Notes: generated by a model not told the origin, from the letters alone. A stretch of DNA of 64,000 bases from Amycolatopsis sp. A133 (GCF_031082405.1 NZ_JAVHJU010000017.1:62001-126000); one strand, 5' to 3'. Numbered from the stretch's first letter, positions 22,598 through 31,834 are shown. Program-made: numbers and translations.

Positions 22598-24466
22598 TTA
22601 ACGAAGGGCGTTCCGGATCGCCTCCAGCACGCTGGGGTCCTCGATCGTGGAGGGCACCGCCTCGTCGCGGCCGTCGGCGATCGCGCGCATCGTCTTGCGG
22701 AGGATCTTGCCCGACCGCGTCTTCGGCAATGCGTCCACAATGGACACGTCGCGGAAGGCGGCGACCGGGCCGATGTCCCGGCGGACCAGGGCCACGAGCT
22801 CGTCGCGCAGCTGGTCCGCGGACACCTCCACCCCCGCCTTCAGCACCACGAACCCGCGCGGCAGCTGGCCCTTGAGCTGGTCGGCCACGCCGATCACGGC
22901 GCACTCGGCGACCGCCGGGTGCGAGGCCAGCACGGCCTCCATCGACCCGGTGGACAGCCGGTGCCCGGCGACGTTGATGACGTCGTCGGTCCGGCCCATG
23001 ACGAACAGGTAGCCGTCTTCGTCGAAGTAGCCGGAGTCGCCGGTCAGGTAGTGGCCCTCGTAGCGCGAGAGGTAGGCCTCGCGGTACCGCTCGTCGTCAC
23101 CCCACAGCGTCGGCAGCGATCCGGGCGGCAGCGGCAGCTTCACCGTGATGGCGCCTTCGCGCCCGGCCGGCAGTTCCTCGCCCGCCTGGTCGAGGATCCG
23201 GACGTCCCAGCCGGGGACCGGCTTGGTCGCGGACCCGGCCTTGACCTCCATCGGCTCGAGGCCGCGCGGGTTCGCCGCGATCGGCCAGCCGGTCTCGGTC
23301 TGCCACCAGTGGTCGACCACCGGCACGCCGAGCTTCTCGTGCGCCCAGTGGTAGGTCTCCGGGTCGAGCCGCTCGCCCGCCATGAACAGCGTCCGGAATC
23401 GCTCCAGCTCGTACTTCCCGAGCTCGCGGGCGTCCGGGTCGACCTTCTTGACGGCCCGCAGCGCGGTCGGCGCGGTGAACAGCGCCTGCACGCCGTGTTC
23501 GGCGATGACGCGCCAGAACGCGCCCGCGTCGGGTGTGCCGACGGGCTTGCCCTCGTACATCACCGTCGTCGCGCCGACCAGCAGCGGCGCGTACACGATG
23601 TAGGAGTGCCCGACGACCCAGCCGACGTCGGACGCCGTCCACCAGACGTCGCCGGCGTGGACGTCGTAGACCGCCTCCATCGAGTAGGCGAGCGCGACGG
23701 CGTGGCCGCCGGTGTCGCGCACGACGCCCTTCGGCTTCCCGGTCGTCCCCGACGTGTAGAGGATGTACAGCGGGTCGGTGGCCGCGACCGGCACCGGGTC
23801 GGCCGGGTCGGCGCCCGCCGCCAGCTCGCGCCAGTCGAAGTGGCGGCCGGCCGTGGCCGGCGCCTGCTCGCGCTGCAGCATGACGACGTGGTCGGGCTGG
23901 TGCTCGGTCATGCCCAGCGCGGCTTCGACGATCGGCTGGTACTCGACCACCCGCGTCGGCTCGATGCCGGCGGACGCGGCCAGGATGACCTTGGGTTTCG
24001 CGTCCTCGATCCGCGCGGCCAGCTCCTTCGGCGCGAACCCGCCGAAGACCACCGAGTGCACGGCCCCGATCCGCGCGCAGGCCAGCATCGCGATCGCGGC
24101 CTCCGGCACCATCGGCAGGTAGACGATCACCCGGTCACCCTTCGTGACCCCGAGCGAGCTGAGCGCGCCGGCGAAGCGCGCGACGGTGTCCCGCAGCTCT
24201 TCGTAGGTGTAGGTGCGTTGCTGTCCGGTCACGGGCGAGTCCCAGATCAGCGCGGCCTGGCCGCCGCGGCCGGCCTCGACGTGCCGGTCCAGCGCGTTGT
24301 ACGAAGTGTTCAGCTCGGCGTCCGGGAACCACCGGTAGAAAGGCGGGTTCGAGTCGTCCAGCGCCCGCTCCGGCGCTCTGGTCCAGCTGATCGACTGGGC
24401 CGCGGCCAGCCAGAACGCGTCCCGCTCGGCCAGGCTGCGCCGGTAGGCTTCGGAGTACGCGCCCAT
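22598..24466 (-). CDS. propionyl/acetyl-CoA synthetase (PrpE/Acs type)
   Basis: A 622-residue AMP-forming acyl-CoA synthetase for short acids. Motifs include the P-loop YTSGTTGKPKG near 260, WWQTETGWP near 390, TGD near 490 and the C-terminal KTRSGKILR with the catalytic, acetylation-prone Lys near 587. N-terminal YRRSLAERDAFW and DTGGHAVAL look more like PrpE than Acs. The ATG at 24466 is preferred to the upstream in-frame ATG because AAGGAG lies before it. It appears monocistronic. Acetate versus propionate preference is not certain. Confidence 0.88.
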   Translation of the reverse strand: MGAYSEAYRRSLAERDAFWLAAAQSISWTRAPERALDDSNPPFYRWFPDAELNTSYNALDRHVEAGRGGQAALIWDSPVTGQQRTYTYEELRDTVARFAGALSSLGVTKGDRVIVYLPMVPEAAIAMLACARIGAVHSVVFGGFAPKELAARIEDAKPKVILAASAGIEPTRVVEYQPIVEAALGMTEHQPDHVVMLQREQAPATAGRHFDWRELAAGADPADPVPVAATDPLYILYTSGTTGKPKGVVRDTGGHAVALAYSMEAVYDVHAGDVWWTASDVGWVVGHSYIVYAPLLVGATTVMYEGKPVGTPDAGAFWRVIAEHGVQALFTAPTALRAVKKVDPDARELGKYELERFRTLFMAGERLDPETYHWAHEKLGVPVVDHWWQTETGWPIAANPRGLEPMEVKAGSATKPVPGWDVRILDQAGEELPAGREGAITVKLPLPPGSLPTLWGDDERYREAYLSRYEGHYLTGDSGYFDEDGYLFVMGRTDDVINVAGHRLSTGSMEAVLASHPAVAECAVIGVADQLKGQLPRGFVVLKAGVEVSADQLRDELVALVRRDIGPVAAFRDVSIVDALPKTRSGKILRKTMRAIADGRDEAVPSTIEDPSVLEAIRNALR

Positions 24467-24580
24467 GCTCCGCTCCTTCGGGTCGGATGTTGCGCCGATC
24501 TCCATCATGGCGCGGGAGCGGCGGGCCTGCCGGATTCCCCCGCGAAAGACCCGGCAACCTCAGGGAGCCCGGGAGCGTCC

Positions 24581-24586
24581 TAAGCT
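24581..24586 (+). promoter_or_regulatory. candidate -10 of the kinase gene
   Basis: TAAGCT fits TANNNT and lies 65 bp before the GTG at 24651, leaving room for the visible GAGGGGAG ribosome site. Confidence 0.35.
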
Positions 24587-24650
24587 GGACCGCGGGGAAA
24601 CGCCGCGTGACGGCCACGAAGTGAACACGGACAGTGAGGGGAGCCCGGCG

Positions 24651-26423
24651 GTGAACGGACTCGCGAGCGCGTTGCTCTCGCTAGCCCATTCCTTGTTCGG
24701 CCCGGGCTTTTGCCCCGGCGACTGGGTCTGGGCCACGAGTGCGGCCGGCGCGCTCGTCGCGCTGCTCCCGCCGATCGGCGCGGTCGCCGTGTCGATCATC
24801 CGGAAGGGCACGGGCAACCGCTACGACGCCACGACACTGGGCGTCTTCGGGGTGATCGGCCTGTTCAGCACGCTGGTGCTGCCGTGGCTGCTGGCCATCG
24901 GCGTCTCGGGCGTCTTCCAGGCGGCGTACGGCAAGCAGACGACCGGGCTGTCCTCGACCGAGCTCTCGACGCTGAACAGCGCCGGTGGCTGCTGGGTGGA
25001 CAACCAGCGGGAGTACCTGGGCGGCGGCCAGACCGTCTTCGACGTGCTGTCCTCGCAGAACGGCAAGGACATGCCGTTCTTCGTCTACCTGCTGGCGTTC
25101 ATCGTGCTCGGAGCCGGCTCGCTGTTCTTCGTGATGCTGCAGGGCCGCACGGCGTTCCGCCGCGGCCCGAAGTGGCCGTCGCGGTTCTTCTGGATCCCGT
25201 TCGCCGCGATGCTCGTGTTCAGCGTCGGCATGGAGGCGAACACCGCGCTGCACTTCTGGCTGGGCTTCCTGCCGTTCACCGTGCTGGGCCTGATCCCGGT
25301 CGCGATGGTCGGCCCGCCGCCGTGGTCGGTGATCAACCGGCCGGACCGCTCGGACGAGCCGCCGCCGCGCCGCCAGCCGGAGCCGCAGGGGCCGCCGCCG
25401 TCGCAGGTCCAGCCGCGCCCGACCCCGCCGCCTCCGCCGCCGCCCCCGGTCAACCGCCCGTACCCGAAGACGGCGCTGGCCTCCGCGCCCGAGCCGCCGT
25501 CGCCGCCGCTGGGCGCGCTGGCCGCGGCGCCGGGCCCGATCCCGCCGCCGCCCGGCTCCCGCAACGCGGGCGGCAGCCGCTACCGCCGGGTCAAGCAGCT
25601 CGGCGCGGGCGGGTTCGGCACGGTCTGGCAGGCCGTCGACACCCAGCTGAACCGCACGGTCGCGCTGAAGATCGCGCACGCGCCGGACCGGGACACCGCC
25701 GAGCGCATGCAGCGCGAGGCCCGCGCGCTCGCCGTCGTCAGCCACCCCAACTGCGTCAAGGTGTACGACCTGGCCGAGGAGCCGGACGGCCTCGCGCTGG
25801 TGATGGAGTACCTCGAAGGCCGTCCCCTGGCCGAGCTCGTCGACGGCCAGGGCCCGCTCGACGACGTCGCCGCGGGCCGCCTGTGGGCCACGATGGCGGG
25901 CGCGCTCGCCGCGGCGCACGAGAAGGGTGTCCTGCACCGCGACATCAAGCCGTCGAACATCGTCCTCGACCGGAGCGGCTTGGCCCACCTGATCGACTTC
26001 GGCATCGCCCGCAGCCAGGGCGACTCCAAGATGACGGCCACCGGGATGATGATCGGCACGCCCGACTTCGTCGCCCCGGAGCAGGCCATGGGAGCCACGG
26101 CGTCGCCGGCGTCGGACGCGTGGCAGCTGGCCGCGACGATCAGCTACGCGCTGTCCGGCCAGCCGCCGCGGGGAACGCGCGAGACGCCGATGGCGGCCCT
26201 GATGGCCGCGGCCCGGGCCGAGCCGGTGTCCCGGCTGCCCCAGCGAAGCGCCCACGCGCGGCTGCTGGCGGCGTCGCTGGACCCGGAGCCGCGTCGCCGC
26301 CCGACGCTGAACGCGGTGCGGCGCGAGGTCGAGGGCTGGCTGTCGCGGGCGGGCAAGTCCGCGGACGGCCCGGTGACCCGGGTCGTGCCCCGCCAGCCGG
26401 GGAGCGGGCTGCCCCGCCGCTAG
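24651..26423 (+). CDS. membrane Ser/Thr protein kinase with N-terminal TM domain
   Basis: A 590-residue kinase with reversed topology. About five TM helices lie in the first 225 residues, then a Pro-rich linker (about 240-310, with a run of eight Pro), then a Hanks-type kinase domain. Kinase motifs are GAGGFGTVW, VALKIA, HRDIKPSNI and the DFG loop, followed by GTPDFVAPEQ. Most actinobacterial kinases have the kinase first and a TM after it. GTG at 24651 is chosen for its GAGGGGAG site. Its stop is directly followed by a palindromic repeat shared with the next, convergent gene. Confidence 0.88.
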   Translation: MNGLASALLSLAHSLFGPGFCPGDWVWATSAAGALVALLPPIGAVAVSIIRKGTGNRYDATTLGVFGVIGLFSTLVLPWLLAIGVSGVFQAAYGKQTTGLSSTELSTLNSAGGCWVDNQREYLGGGQTVFDVLSSQNGKDMPFFVYLLAFIVLGAGSLFFVMLQGRTAFRRGPKWPSRFFWIPFAAMLVFSVGMEANTALHFWLGFLPFTVLGLIPVAMVGPPPWSVINRPDRSDEPPPRRQPEPQGPPPSQVQPRPTPPPPPPPPVNRPYPKTALASAPEPPSPPLGALAAAPGPIPPPPGSRNAGGSRYRRVKQLGAGGFGTVWQAVDTQLNRTVALKIAHAPDRDTAERMQREARALAVVSHPNCVKVYDLAEEPDGLALVMEYLEGRPLAELVDGQGPLDDVAAGRLWATMAGALAAAHEKGVLHRDIKPSNIVLDRSGLAHLIDFGIARSQGDSKMTATGMMIGTPDFVAPEQAMGATASPASDAWQLAATISYALSGQPPRGTRETPMAALMAAARAEPVSRLPQRSAHARLLAASLDPEPRRRPTLNAVRREVEGWLSRAGKSADGPVTRVVPRQPGSGLPRR

Positions 26424-26424
26424 C

Positions 26425-26474
26425 CGCTCGTGAGTGGTAAAGCGGGTTCTAACCCGCCTTGCCACTCACGAGCG
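26425..26474. repeat. palindromic repeat, family A copy 1 (bidirectional terminator?)
   Basis: A 50-nt imperfect palindrome built on GTGAGTGGTAA, AGCGGGTT and its inverse, lying between convergent genes. It supplies the TGA stop of the minus-strand methyltransferase. Copies 2 (31835) and 3 (53129) are perfect or nearly so. The position at gene ends suggests termination on both strands. Confidence 0.75.
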
Positions 26475-27041
26475 TTGTGGCTTGACCGCCGAGAAGGTCA
26501 CGATCTCCTTCGGCCGGCTCTTCACCTCGACCTGCTCGAAGCCCGCTCCGGTGAGGCGGGCGGGCAGGCGGCCGGCGTCGAGCACGTTCATCGTGTCGCC
26601 GATGTGCAGGAGCCGGAAGCGGAAGCTGAGCTGGCTGTCCGTCCCGCAGAACTTCCCGCCGGGCCGCAGCACCCGGGCGGCTTCGGCGAAGATCGTGTCC
26701 TGCAGCGCCGGCGTCGGGACGTGGTGCAGCATCGTGAAGCACACCACTGCCGAGAAGCGACCCGCGTCGAACGGCATCCGCGCGCCGCTGCCCTCGTGGA
26801 CGTCGGCGCGGTCGCCGAACTTGGTGCGCAGCAGCTCGGTCGACGCCGGGTCGATCTCCAGGACCGTCAGCTTCGGGACGACGTCGAGCAGGACCTTCGT
26901 CGTCGCGCCGAAGCCGGGGCCGATCTCGAGGACGTCGTCGCCGAGGTCGTGGCGGGCCAGCCACGGTGTCAGGCGCTCTTCGACCGTGTCCGCCCACTTC
27001 GCGGAGCTGCAGATCTTGCGGTGGATGAGGTTCATCGGCAT
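26466..27041 (-). CDS. class I SAM-dependent methyltransferase
   Basis: A 191-residue methyltransferase with the SAM loop VLEIGPGFGAT near 38-48, acidic LEIDP, and the post-motif region FTMLHHVPTP and RVLRPGGKF. The type is a general methyltransferase-11 fold; its substrate is unknown. Start codons at 27041 (ATG) and 27035 (ATG) are both possible. The last codons and stop lie inside the palindromic repeat. Confidence 0.85.
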   Translation of the reverse strand: MPMNLIHRKICSSAKWADTVEERLTPWLARHDLGDDVLEIGPGFGATTKVLLDVVPKLTVLEIDPASTELLRTKFGDRADVHEGSGARMPFDAGRFSAVVCFTMLHHVPTPALQDTIFAEAARVLRPGGKFCGTDSQLSFRFRLLHIGDTMNVLDAGRLPARLTGAGFEQVEVKSRPKEIVTFSAVKPQRS

Positions 27042-27082
27042 GCGTCCGACGCTATTGCGGCGCGCGGGTGGCCGGTAGCCGA

Positions 27083-27088
27083 TACGCT
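27083..27088 (+). promoter_or_regulatory. candidate leaderless -10 of the AraC gene
   Basis: TACGCT lies 8 nt before the ATG at 27097, and no ribosome-binding site is visible. Confidence 0.35.
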
Positions 27089-27096
27089 GCCAACCG

Positions 27097-27831
27097 ATGT
27101 CGCGAAACAGTCAAGCCGTGCTGCTGGGCGCCTTCGACCTGCCCGCCGGCACCTGGTTCCCCTGGCACGAGCACCCGGCGCACCAGCTGGTCTGGTCGGC
27201 CCGCGGCGTCGTCGCGGTCAAGGCGGGCGACGCGGGCTGGGTGCTGCCGCCGACGCGTGCCCTCTGGATGCCCGCCGGCGTCCGGCACCGCACCGGCGCA
27301 CTCGGGCGCGCGGAGCTGCGCGGCATCTACACCGACCCGGCGCGGTCGCCGGTGTCGTGGCCGCAGCCGCGGATGGTCGTCGTCCGGCCGCTGCTGCGGG
27401 AGCTGCTGGAGTACCTGACCGGCGACGGCGTCGCGCCCGCGGCCCGGCTGCGCGCCGAAGCCGTGGCCTTCGACCTGCTCGAACCGCTGGACGTGCTGCC
27501 GATCGTGGTGCCGTCGCCCGCCGACCCGCGCGCCCTCGACGTGGCGGCGGCGGTGCTCGCGGACCCGGCGGACTCGCGCACGCTCGCCGAGTTCGGCCGG
27601 GACGTCGGCGCGGCCGAGCGCACGCTGGCGCGGCTCTTCGTCCGCGAGTGCAGGATGCCGTTCGGGACGTGGCGCACCCAGGTGCGGCTGCGTGCGTCGC
27701 TGCCGCTGCTGGCCGGGGGCAGCCCGCTGGAGACAGTGGCCCACCGCGTCGGCTACAGCTCGGCGAGCGCGTTCGTCGCGGCCTTCCGGCGGGCCGTCGG
27801 CGTCACGCCGGGGGCTTACTTCGCGGGCTGA
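27097..27831 (+). CDS. AraC-family regulator with cupin domain
   Basis: A 244-residue regulator. The N-terminal cupin (WHEHPAHQLVWSARG, GWVLPPTRALWMPAGVRH) is followed by two HTH motifs at the C-terminus (SRTLAEFGRDVGAAERTLARLF and ETVAHRVGYSSASAFVAAFRRAVG, each seen as the standard AraC pattern). Its stop abuts the stop of the convergent pmt gene with no gap. Target genes are unknown. Confidence 0.88.
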   Translation: MSRNSQAVLLGAFDLPAGTWFPWHEHPAHQLVWSARGVVAVKAGDAGWVLPPTRALWMPAGVRHRTGALGRAELRGIYTDPARSPVSWPQPRMVVVRPLLRELLEYLTGDGVAPAARLRAEAVAFDLLEPLDVLPIVVPSPADPRALDVAAAVLADPADSRTLAEFGRDVGAAERTLARLFVRECRMPFGTWRTQVRLRASLPLLAGGSPLETVAHRVGYSSASAFVAAFRRAVGVTPGAYFAG

Positions 27832-29400
27832 CTACCGCCAGGAGGGAAGCCAGCGCTCGGCTTCCCACTGGCCGTTCGTGATCGCGATGCCGTTCAGGAT
27901 CGGCCACAGCCACGCGAAGTTCGCCACCACCAGCCCGACGTACAGCGACACGACGAGCAGGCCCGTGCCGCGTCTCTCGAAGCCGCGGCGGGCGCTGCCG
28001 AGGATCTGCCCGAGGCACAGCGTCAGCCCGAGCACCAGGAACGCCGCCAGCGGGGTTGCGTAGAAGAAGTACATCTGGCGGTCGATGTTGGTGAACCAGA
28101 AGGCGTACCCGCCGAGGTAGCCGACCAGCACGGCCGCGTAGCGCCAGTCCGCGCGGAAGATCGAGCGCCACGCCGCCCAGCCGAGCATCGGGATCGCCAG
28201 CCACCACATCGCCGGCGTGCCGATCAGCATCGTCGCGCTGATGCAGCGGGCCTCGCCGCAGCCGGTGACTTCGCCGTTGTAGCTGTAGAGCATCGGGCGC
28301 AGCCCCATCGGCCACGTCCACGGCTTCGACTCCCACGGGTGCGGGTTGTCCTTGGGCGTGACCAGCGTTTCGTGGAAGTGCAGGACGTTGCCCATGTAGT
28401 CGCCGAGCGAGCGCAGCGCCGGCGGCATCCACGACCAGAAGCCCGGGTCGATGGCCTTGATCTCGGTGTAGTGCCGGTCGGTGGCGGTCTCGCTGGCGAA
28501 CCAGGCCCAGTACGCGGCGAAGTACATCAGGACCGGGATGACCAGGATCGCCCACAGCGCGGGCAGCACGTCCCGGCGGATGGTGCCCAGCCAGGGCCGT
28601 TCGACGCCGGCCGCGCGCCGCGCCGCGACGTCGAAGAACACGCACAGCAGCCCGAACGCGACGATGTAGTACAGCGCCGACCACTTGACGCCGAAGGTGA
28701 GCCCGATCATCAGCCCGGTCGCGAACCGCCACCAGCGGAACCCGAGCTTGGGGCCCCAGACGGACTCGTTGACCCAGCCCTCGCGGACCGCCGTCGCGAG
28801 CCGTTCGCGCACCTGGTCGCGGTCGGCGAGCAGGCAGGCGAACGCGGCGAGCACGAACAGCGCGATGAAGATGTCGAGCATGCCCATGCGCGACTGCAGG
28901 TGGAGCACGCCGTCGCTGATCACCAGGATGCCCGCGATGCCGCCGAGCAGCGTCGAGCGGGTCAGCCGGCGGGCGATGCGGATGGTCAGCAGCACGATCA
29001 GCGTGCCGGCCAGCGCGGGCATGATGCGCCAGCCCCAGCCGTTGTAGCCGAACAGCCACTCGCCGATCGCGATCAGCTGCTTCGCCAGCGGCGGGTGGAC
29101 GACCAGCTCGTAGCCGTAGTTGTCCTCGTAACCGCCGTTGCGCAGCACCTGCCACGCCTGCGGCACGTAGTGCTTCTCGTCGAAGACCGGGCTGCCCTTG
29201 TCGGTCGGCTCGCCCAGGTTCTGCAGGCGGACGATGCCGCCGATCACGGTCAGCACGATGGTGACGACCCACCCGCGCAGCCGGTCGGCCGGCATGCCGC
29301 GGCCGAGCAGGGTCATCTCGCGGTCGGTGGGCGGCCGGAGCGCCTCGACCGGGTCCGGCCGGACGCTTTCGTCGTCGGGACGGGTCAGCACGGCGGTCAC
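27832..29400 (-). CDS. pmt: protein O-mannosyltransferase (PMT family)
   Basis: A 522-residue polytopic GT39 enzyme that moves mannose from polyprenyl-phosphate-mannose to exported proteins. The acidic catalytic motif FDEKHYVPQA lies in the first outer loop near 73-82, and many TM helices follow with a typical C-terminal PMT region. It is divergent from rsmI, the same pair as Rv1002c-Rv1003 of Mycobacterium tuberculosis. The GTG at 29400 is preceded by TAGGAT at 6 nt, suggesting a leaderless message. Confidence 0.92.
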   Translation of the reverse strand: MTAVLTRPDDESVRPDPVEALRPPTDREMTLLGRGMPADRLRGWVVTIVLTVIGGIVRLQNLGEPTDKGSPVFDEKHYVPQAWQVLRNGGYEDNYGYELVVHPPLAKQLIAIGEWLFGYNGWGWRIMPALAGTLIVLLTIRIARRLTRSTLLGGIAGILVISDGVLHLQSRMGMLDIFIALFVLAAFACLLADRDQVRERLATAVREGWVNESVWGPKLGFRWWRFATGLMIGLTFGVKWSALYYIVAFGLLCVFFDVAARRAAGVERPWLGTIRRDVLPALWAILVIPVLMYFAAYWAWFASETATDRHYTEIKAIDPGFWSWMPPALRSLGDYMGNVLHFHETLVTPKDNPHPWESKPWTWPMGLRPMLYSYNGEVTGCGEARCISATMLIGTPAMWWLAIPMLGWAAWRSIFRADWRYAAVLVGYLGGYAFWFTNIDRQMYFFYATPLAAFLVLGLTLCLGQILGSARRGFERRGTGLLVVSLYVGLVVANFAWLWPILNGIAITNGQWEAERWLPSWR

Positions 29401-29406
29401 GGGGCG

Positions 29407-29412
29407 ATCCTA
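29407..29412 (-). promoter_or_regulatory. candidate leaderless -10 of pmt
   Basis: TAGGAT on the minus strand, 6 nt before the GTG start. The rsmI start on the other strand has the matching TAGGCT at 6 nt. Confidence 0.5.
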
Positions 29413-29456
29413 CGGGCGGGAGAGGGCGTGCGTCGTGGCGGATCCGCTGATCAGCC

Positions 29457-29462
29457 TAGGCT
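29457..29462 (+). promoter_or_regulatory. candidate leaderless -10 of rsmI
   Basis: TAGGCT lies 6 nt before the GTG at 29469. The same hexamer precedes metG, ksgA and ispE. Confidence 0.5.
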
Positions 29463-29468
29463 GACGGG

Positions 29469-30305
29469 GTGACTTCGGGCCGCTTGATCCTCGCCGCCAC
29501 CCCGCTCGGCGACGTCCGCGACGCTTCCCCGCGCCTGGCTTCGGCCCTGGCGGACGCCGACGTCATCGCGGCCGAGGACACGCGGCGGCTGCGATCGCTG
29601 GCTTCCGCGCTGGAGGTGACCCCGCGCGGGCGGGTGGTGAGCTTCTACGAGGACGTCGAGACGGCGCGCCTGCCCAAGCTGCTGGAGGCGCTGCACGCGG
29701 GCGAGACGGTGGTCCTGGTGACGGACGCCGGGATGCCGAGCGTGTCCGACCCGGGCTTCCGCCTGGTGGCGGCCTGCGTGGCGGAGGACCTGCCGGTGAC
29801 GTGCCTGCCGGGGCCGTCGGCGGTGACGACGGCGCTGGCGCTGTCCGGTCTGCCCTGCGACCGGTTCTGCTTCGAGGGGTTCGCCCCGCGCAAGCCCGGG
29901 GAGCGGACTCGCTGGTTGACATCGCTGCGCGACGAGCCCCGGACGGCGGTGTTCTTCGAGTCCCCGCACCGGCTGGGCTCGCTGCTGGCGGACGCGGCGT
30001 CGGTGCTGGGCGGTTCGCGGCAGGCGGCGGTCTGCCGCGAGCTGACGAAGACGTACGAAGAGGTGAAGCGGGGCCCGCTTTCGGAGCTGGCGGCGTGGGC
30101 CGCGGAGGGCGTGCGCGGGGAGATCACGGTGGTGCTGTCCGGGGCCGAGCCGAGGCAGGTCTCGGTGGCGGACCTGGTGGAGGAGGTCTCGGCTCGCGTG
30201 GCCACCGGCGAGCGGCTGAAGTCGGCGGCGGCGGAGGTCGCCGAGGCGGCCGGGGTGTCCAAGAAGGAGCTCTACGACGCCGTGCTGGCGGCCCGGGTCA
30301 AGTGA
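29469..30305 (+). CDS. rsmI: 16S rRNA (cytidine1402-2'-O)-methyltransferase RsmI
   Basis: A 278-residue SAM enzyme that modifies C1402 in the ribosomal decoding centre. The family pattern is complete: ATPLGDVRDASPRL at the N-terminus, AEDTRR, VTDAGMPSVSDPG, CLPGPSAV, EGFAPRKPGER, FFESPHRL and CRELTKTYEE. The C-terminal helical tail ends KKELYDAVL. It is divergent from pmt as in mycobacteria. The last 8 bp overlap the convergent TetR-type gene. Confidence 0.95.
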   Translation: MTSGRLILAATPLGDVRDASPRLASALADADVIAAEDTRRLRSLASALEVTPRGRVVSFYEDVETARLPKLLEALHAGETVVLVTDAGMPSVSDPGFRLVAACVAEDLPVTCLPGPSAVTTALALSGLPCDRFCFEGFAPRKPGERTRWLTSLRDEPRTAVFFESPHRLGSLLADAASVLGGSRQAAVCRELTKTYEEVKRGPLSELAAWAAEGVRGEITVVLSGAEPRQVSVADLVEEVSARVATGERLKSAAAEVAEAAGVSKKELYDAVLAARVK

Positions 30306-30831
30306 GCAGCGCCGTGACGGCGGCGTGCGCCTTCGCCGCGTCCGGGGCGTCCCCGGTGATCACGTCCGTGTACACGAACGACTCGCCGATCCGCACCAGC
30401 AGGTAAGCCAGGTCCGGCACCGGCAACGGCGGCTCCAGGCGTCCCGCGGCGACCTCGGCGGTCACCAGTTCGACCAGCTTCGCCGTGGTGCGTCGCTGAC
30501 ACACGCTCGCGCGGGTCGTCAGCAGCCGCAACGCCCGCTCCGGCTCGCGGCGCAGGAAGTCGCGGAACGGCGGTGAGTCGTTCGCGAACCGGACGTACCC
30601 GCTCACGAAGTCGGCCACCCCGGCCGCCCCGCGGCCCACGCAAGACGGCCACAGCCGGGCGATCGAGACCTCCGACAGCGACCACAGGATCTCGCCCAGG
30701 AGCCGGTCGCGGCTGCCGATCCGGCGGTGCAGCGTCGCCCGGCTGATCGACAGCTCCTGGGCCAGTTCGCCCATGTCCAGCCGTCGACCGGACAGGAACC
30801 ACGCACGGGCCAGCTCGAACTCCTGAGACAT
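30298..30831 (-). CDS. TetR/QsdR-type regulator
   Basis: A 177-residue regulator with an HTH (LDMGELAQELSISRATLHRRIGSRD split as LDMGELAQELSISRATL and HRRIGSRD) and a C-terminal domain like QsdR-type regulators (FANDSPPFRDFLRREPE, RIGESFVYTDVITGD). The ATG at 30831 lies inside a perfect 8-bp inverted repeat, which suggests tight self-repression. It diverges from a quinone reductase gene, its likely target. Confidence 0.85.
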   Translation of the reverse strand: MSQEFELARAWFLSGRRLDMGELAQELSISRATLHRRIGSRDRLLGEILWSLSEVSIARLWPSCVGRGAAGVADFVSGYVRFANDSPPFRDFLRREPERALRLLTTRASVCQRRTTAKLVELVTAEVAAGRLEPPLPVPDLAYLLVRIGESFVYTDVITGDAPDAAKAHAAVTALLT

Positions 30832-30847
30832 ATGCCAGAATGTCTCA
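30824..30847. promoter_or_regulatory. candidate QsdR-type operator
   Basis: TGAGACAT and ATGTCTCA are perfect 8-bp arms with an 8-nt spacer. The dyad overlaps the regulator's own start codon and sits 26 bp before the divergent reductase gene, so one site could control both. Confidence 0.6.
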
Positions 30848-30873
30848 CAACCGCGACGGAGAGGGAACACGAC

Positions 30874-31830
30874 ATGCGCGCAGTGCAGGTGACCGAGTTC
30901 GGTGGACCCGAGGTGCTCACGCCGGTCGAGCTCCCCGACCCGGTGGCCGGGCCCGGCGAGGTCCTCATCGACGTCGAGCGCATCGGCGTCAACTACGCCG
31001 ACACCCACCAGGCGGAGAACTCCTACCTCGCGCCGTCGCAGCTCCCGCTCGTCCCGGGTGGCGAGGTCGTGGGCCGGACGGCGACCGGTGAGCGCGTTGT
31101 CGCCCTGCTCAACGGCGGTGGCGGGTACGCCGAGAAGGCCGTCGCCCCGGCGGCCACGACGTTCCCCGTGCCCGACGGCATCGACGACCTCACCGCGCTG
31201 TCCATGCTGGTCCAGGGCACGACCGCCTGGGTGCTGCTCCGCAAGAACGCCCACCTGGCCGAAGGCGAGTCGGTTGTCGTGCACGCCGCCGCCGGTGGGG
31301 TCGGGACCGTGGCCGTGCAGCTCGCCAAGGCATGGGGCGCCGGTCGCGTCGTTGCCACCGCCAGCAGCGACGAAAAGCGCGCGCTCGCCCTCGAGCTCGG
31401 GGCCGACGTCGCCATCGACTCGCGCGCCGAAGACATGACCGAGGCCCTCCTCGACGCCAACGGCCGCCGCGTCGACATCGTGCTCGACATGGTCGGCGGG
31501 ACGACGACCGACCAGAGCATCGCCGCGCTCGCCCCGTTCGGGCGGCTGGCCTTCTACGGCATGGCCGGCCGCGAGAACCCGAAGCCGGTCGAGCTGCGCA
31601 ACGTCCTCGGCCACAGCACCACGATCAGCGGCATGTGGCTGCCGCACGTGTTCCGCCTGCCGGGCAACGTCTTCGGGACGGCGCTGACGGAGCTGTTCGA
31701 CCTGGTGCTGGCGGGCAAGCTCAAGGCGATCCCGGGCGGCGAGTACGCCCTGTCGGACGCCCGGGGCGCGCACGAGGCCCTGCGCTCCCGCCAGACGGTC
31801 GGCAAGCTACTGCTCGACCCCGGCAAGTAG
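30874..31830 (+). CDS. zinc-free MDR quinone oxidoreductase
   Basis: A 318-residue medium-chain reductase of the quinone-oxidoreductase branch, expected to use NADPH. It shows GVNYADTHQ, the nucleotide loop AAAGGVGTVAVQLAKAWGA and DMVGG. The catalytic zinc ligands of alcohol dehydrogenases are absent. The ATG at 30874 follows GGAGAGGGA. The divergent TetR/QsdR-type regulator and its dyad are directly upstream, suggesting an inducible response to a reactive carbonyl or quinone. A palindromic repeat follows the stop. Confidence 0.88.
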   Translation: MRAVQVTEFGGPEVLTPVELPDPVAGPGEVLIDVERIGVNYADTHQAENSYLAPSQLPLVPGGEVVGRTATGERVVALLNGGGGYAEKAVAPAATTFPVPDGIDDLTALSMLVQGTTAWVLLRKNAHLAEGESVVVHAAAGGVGTVAVQLAKAWGAGRVVATASSDEKRALALELGADVAIDSRAEDMTEALLDANGRRVDIVLDMVGGTTTDQSIAALAPFGRLAFYGMAGRENPKPVELRNVLGHSTTISGMWLPHVFRLPGNVFGTALTELFDLVLAGKLKAIPGGEYALSDARGAHEALRSRQTVGKLLLDPGK

Positions 31831-31834
31831 CGGT

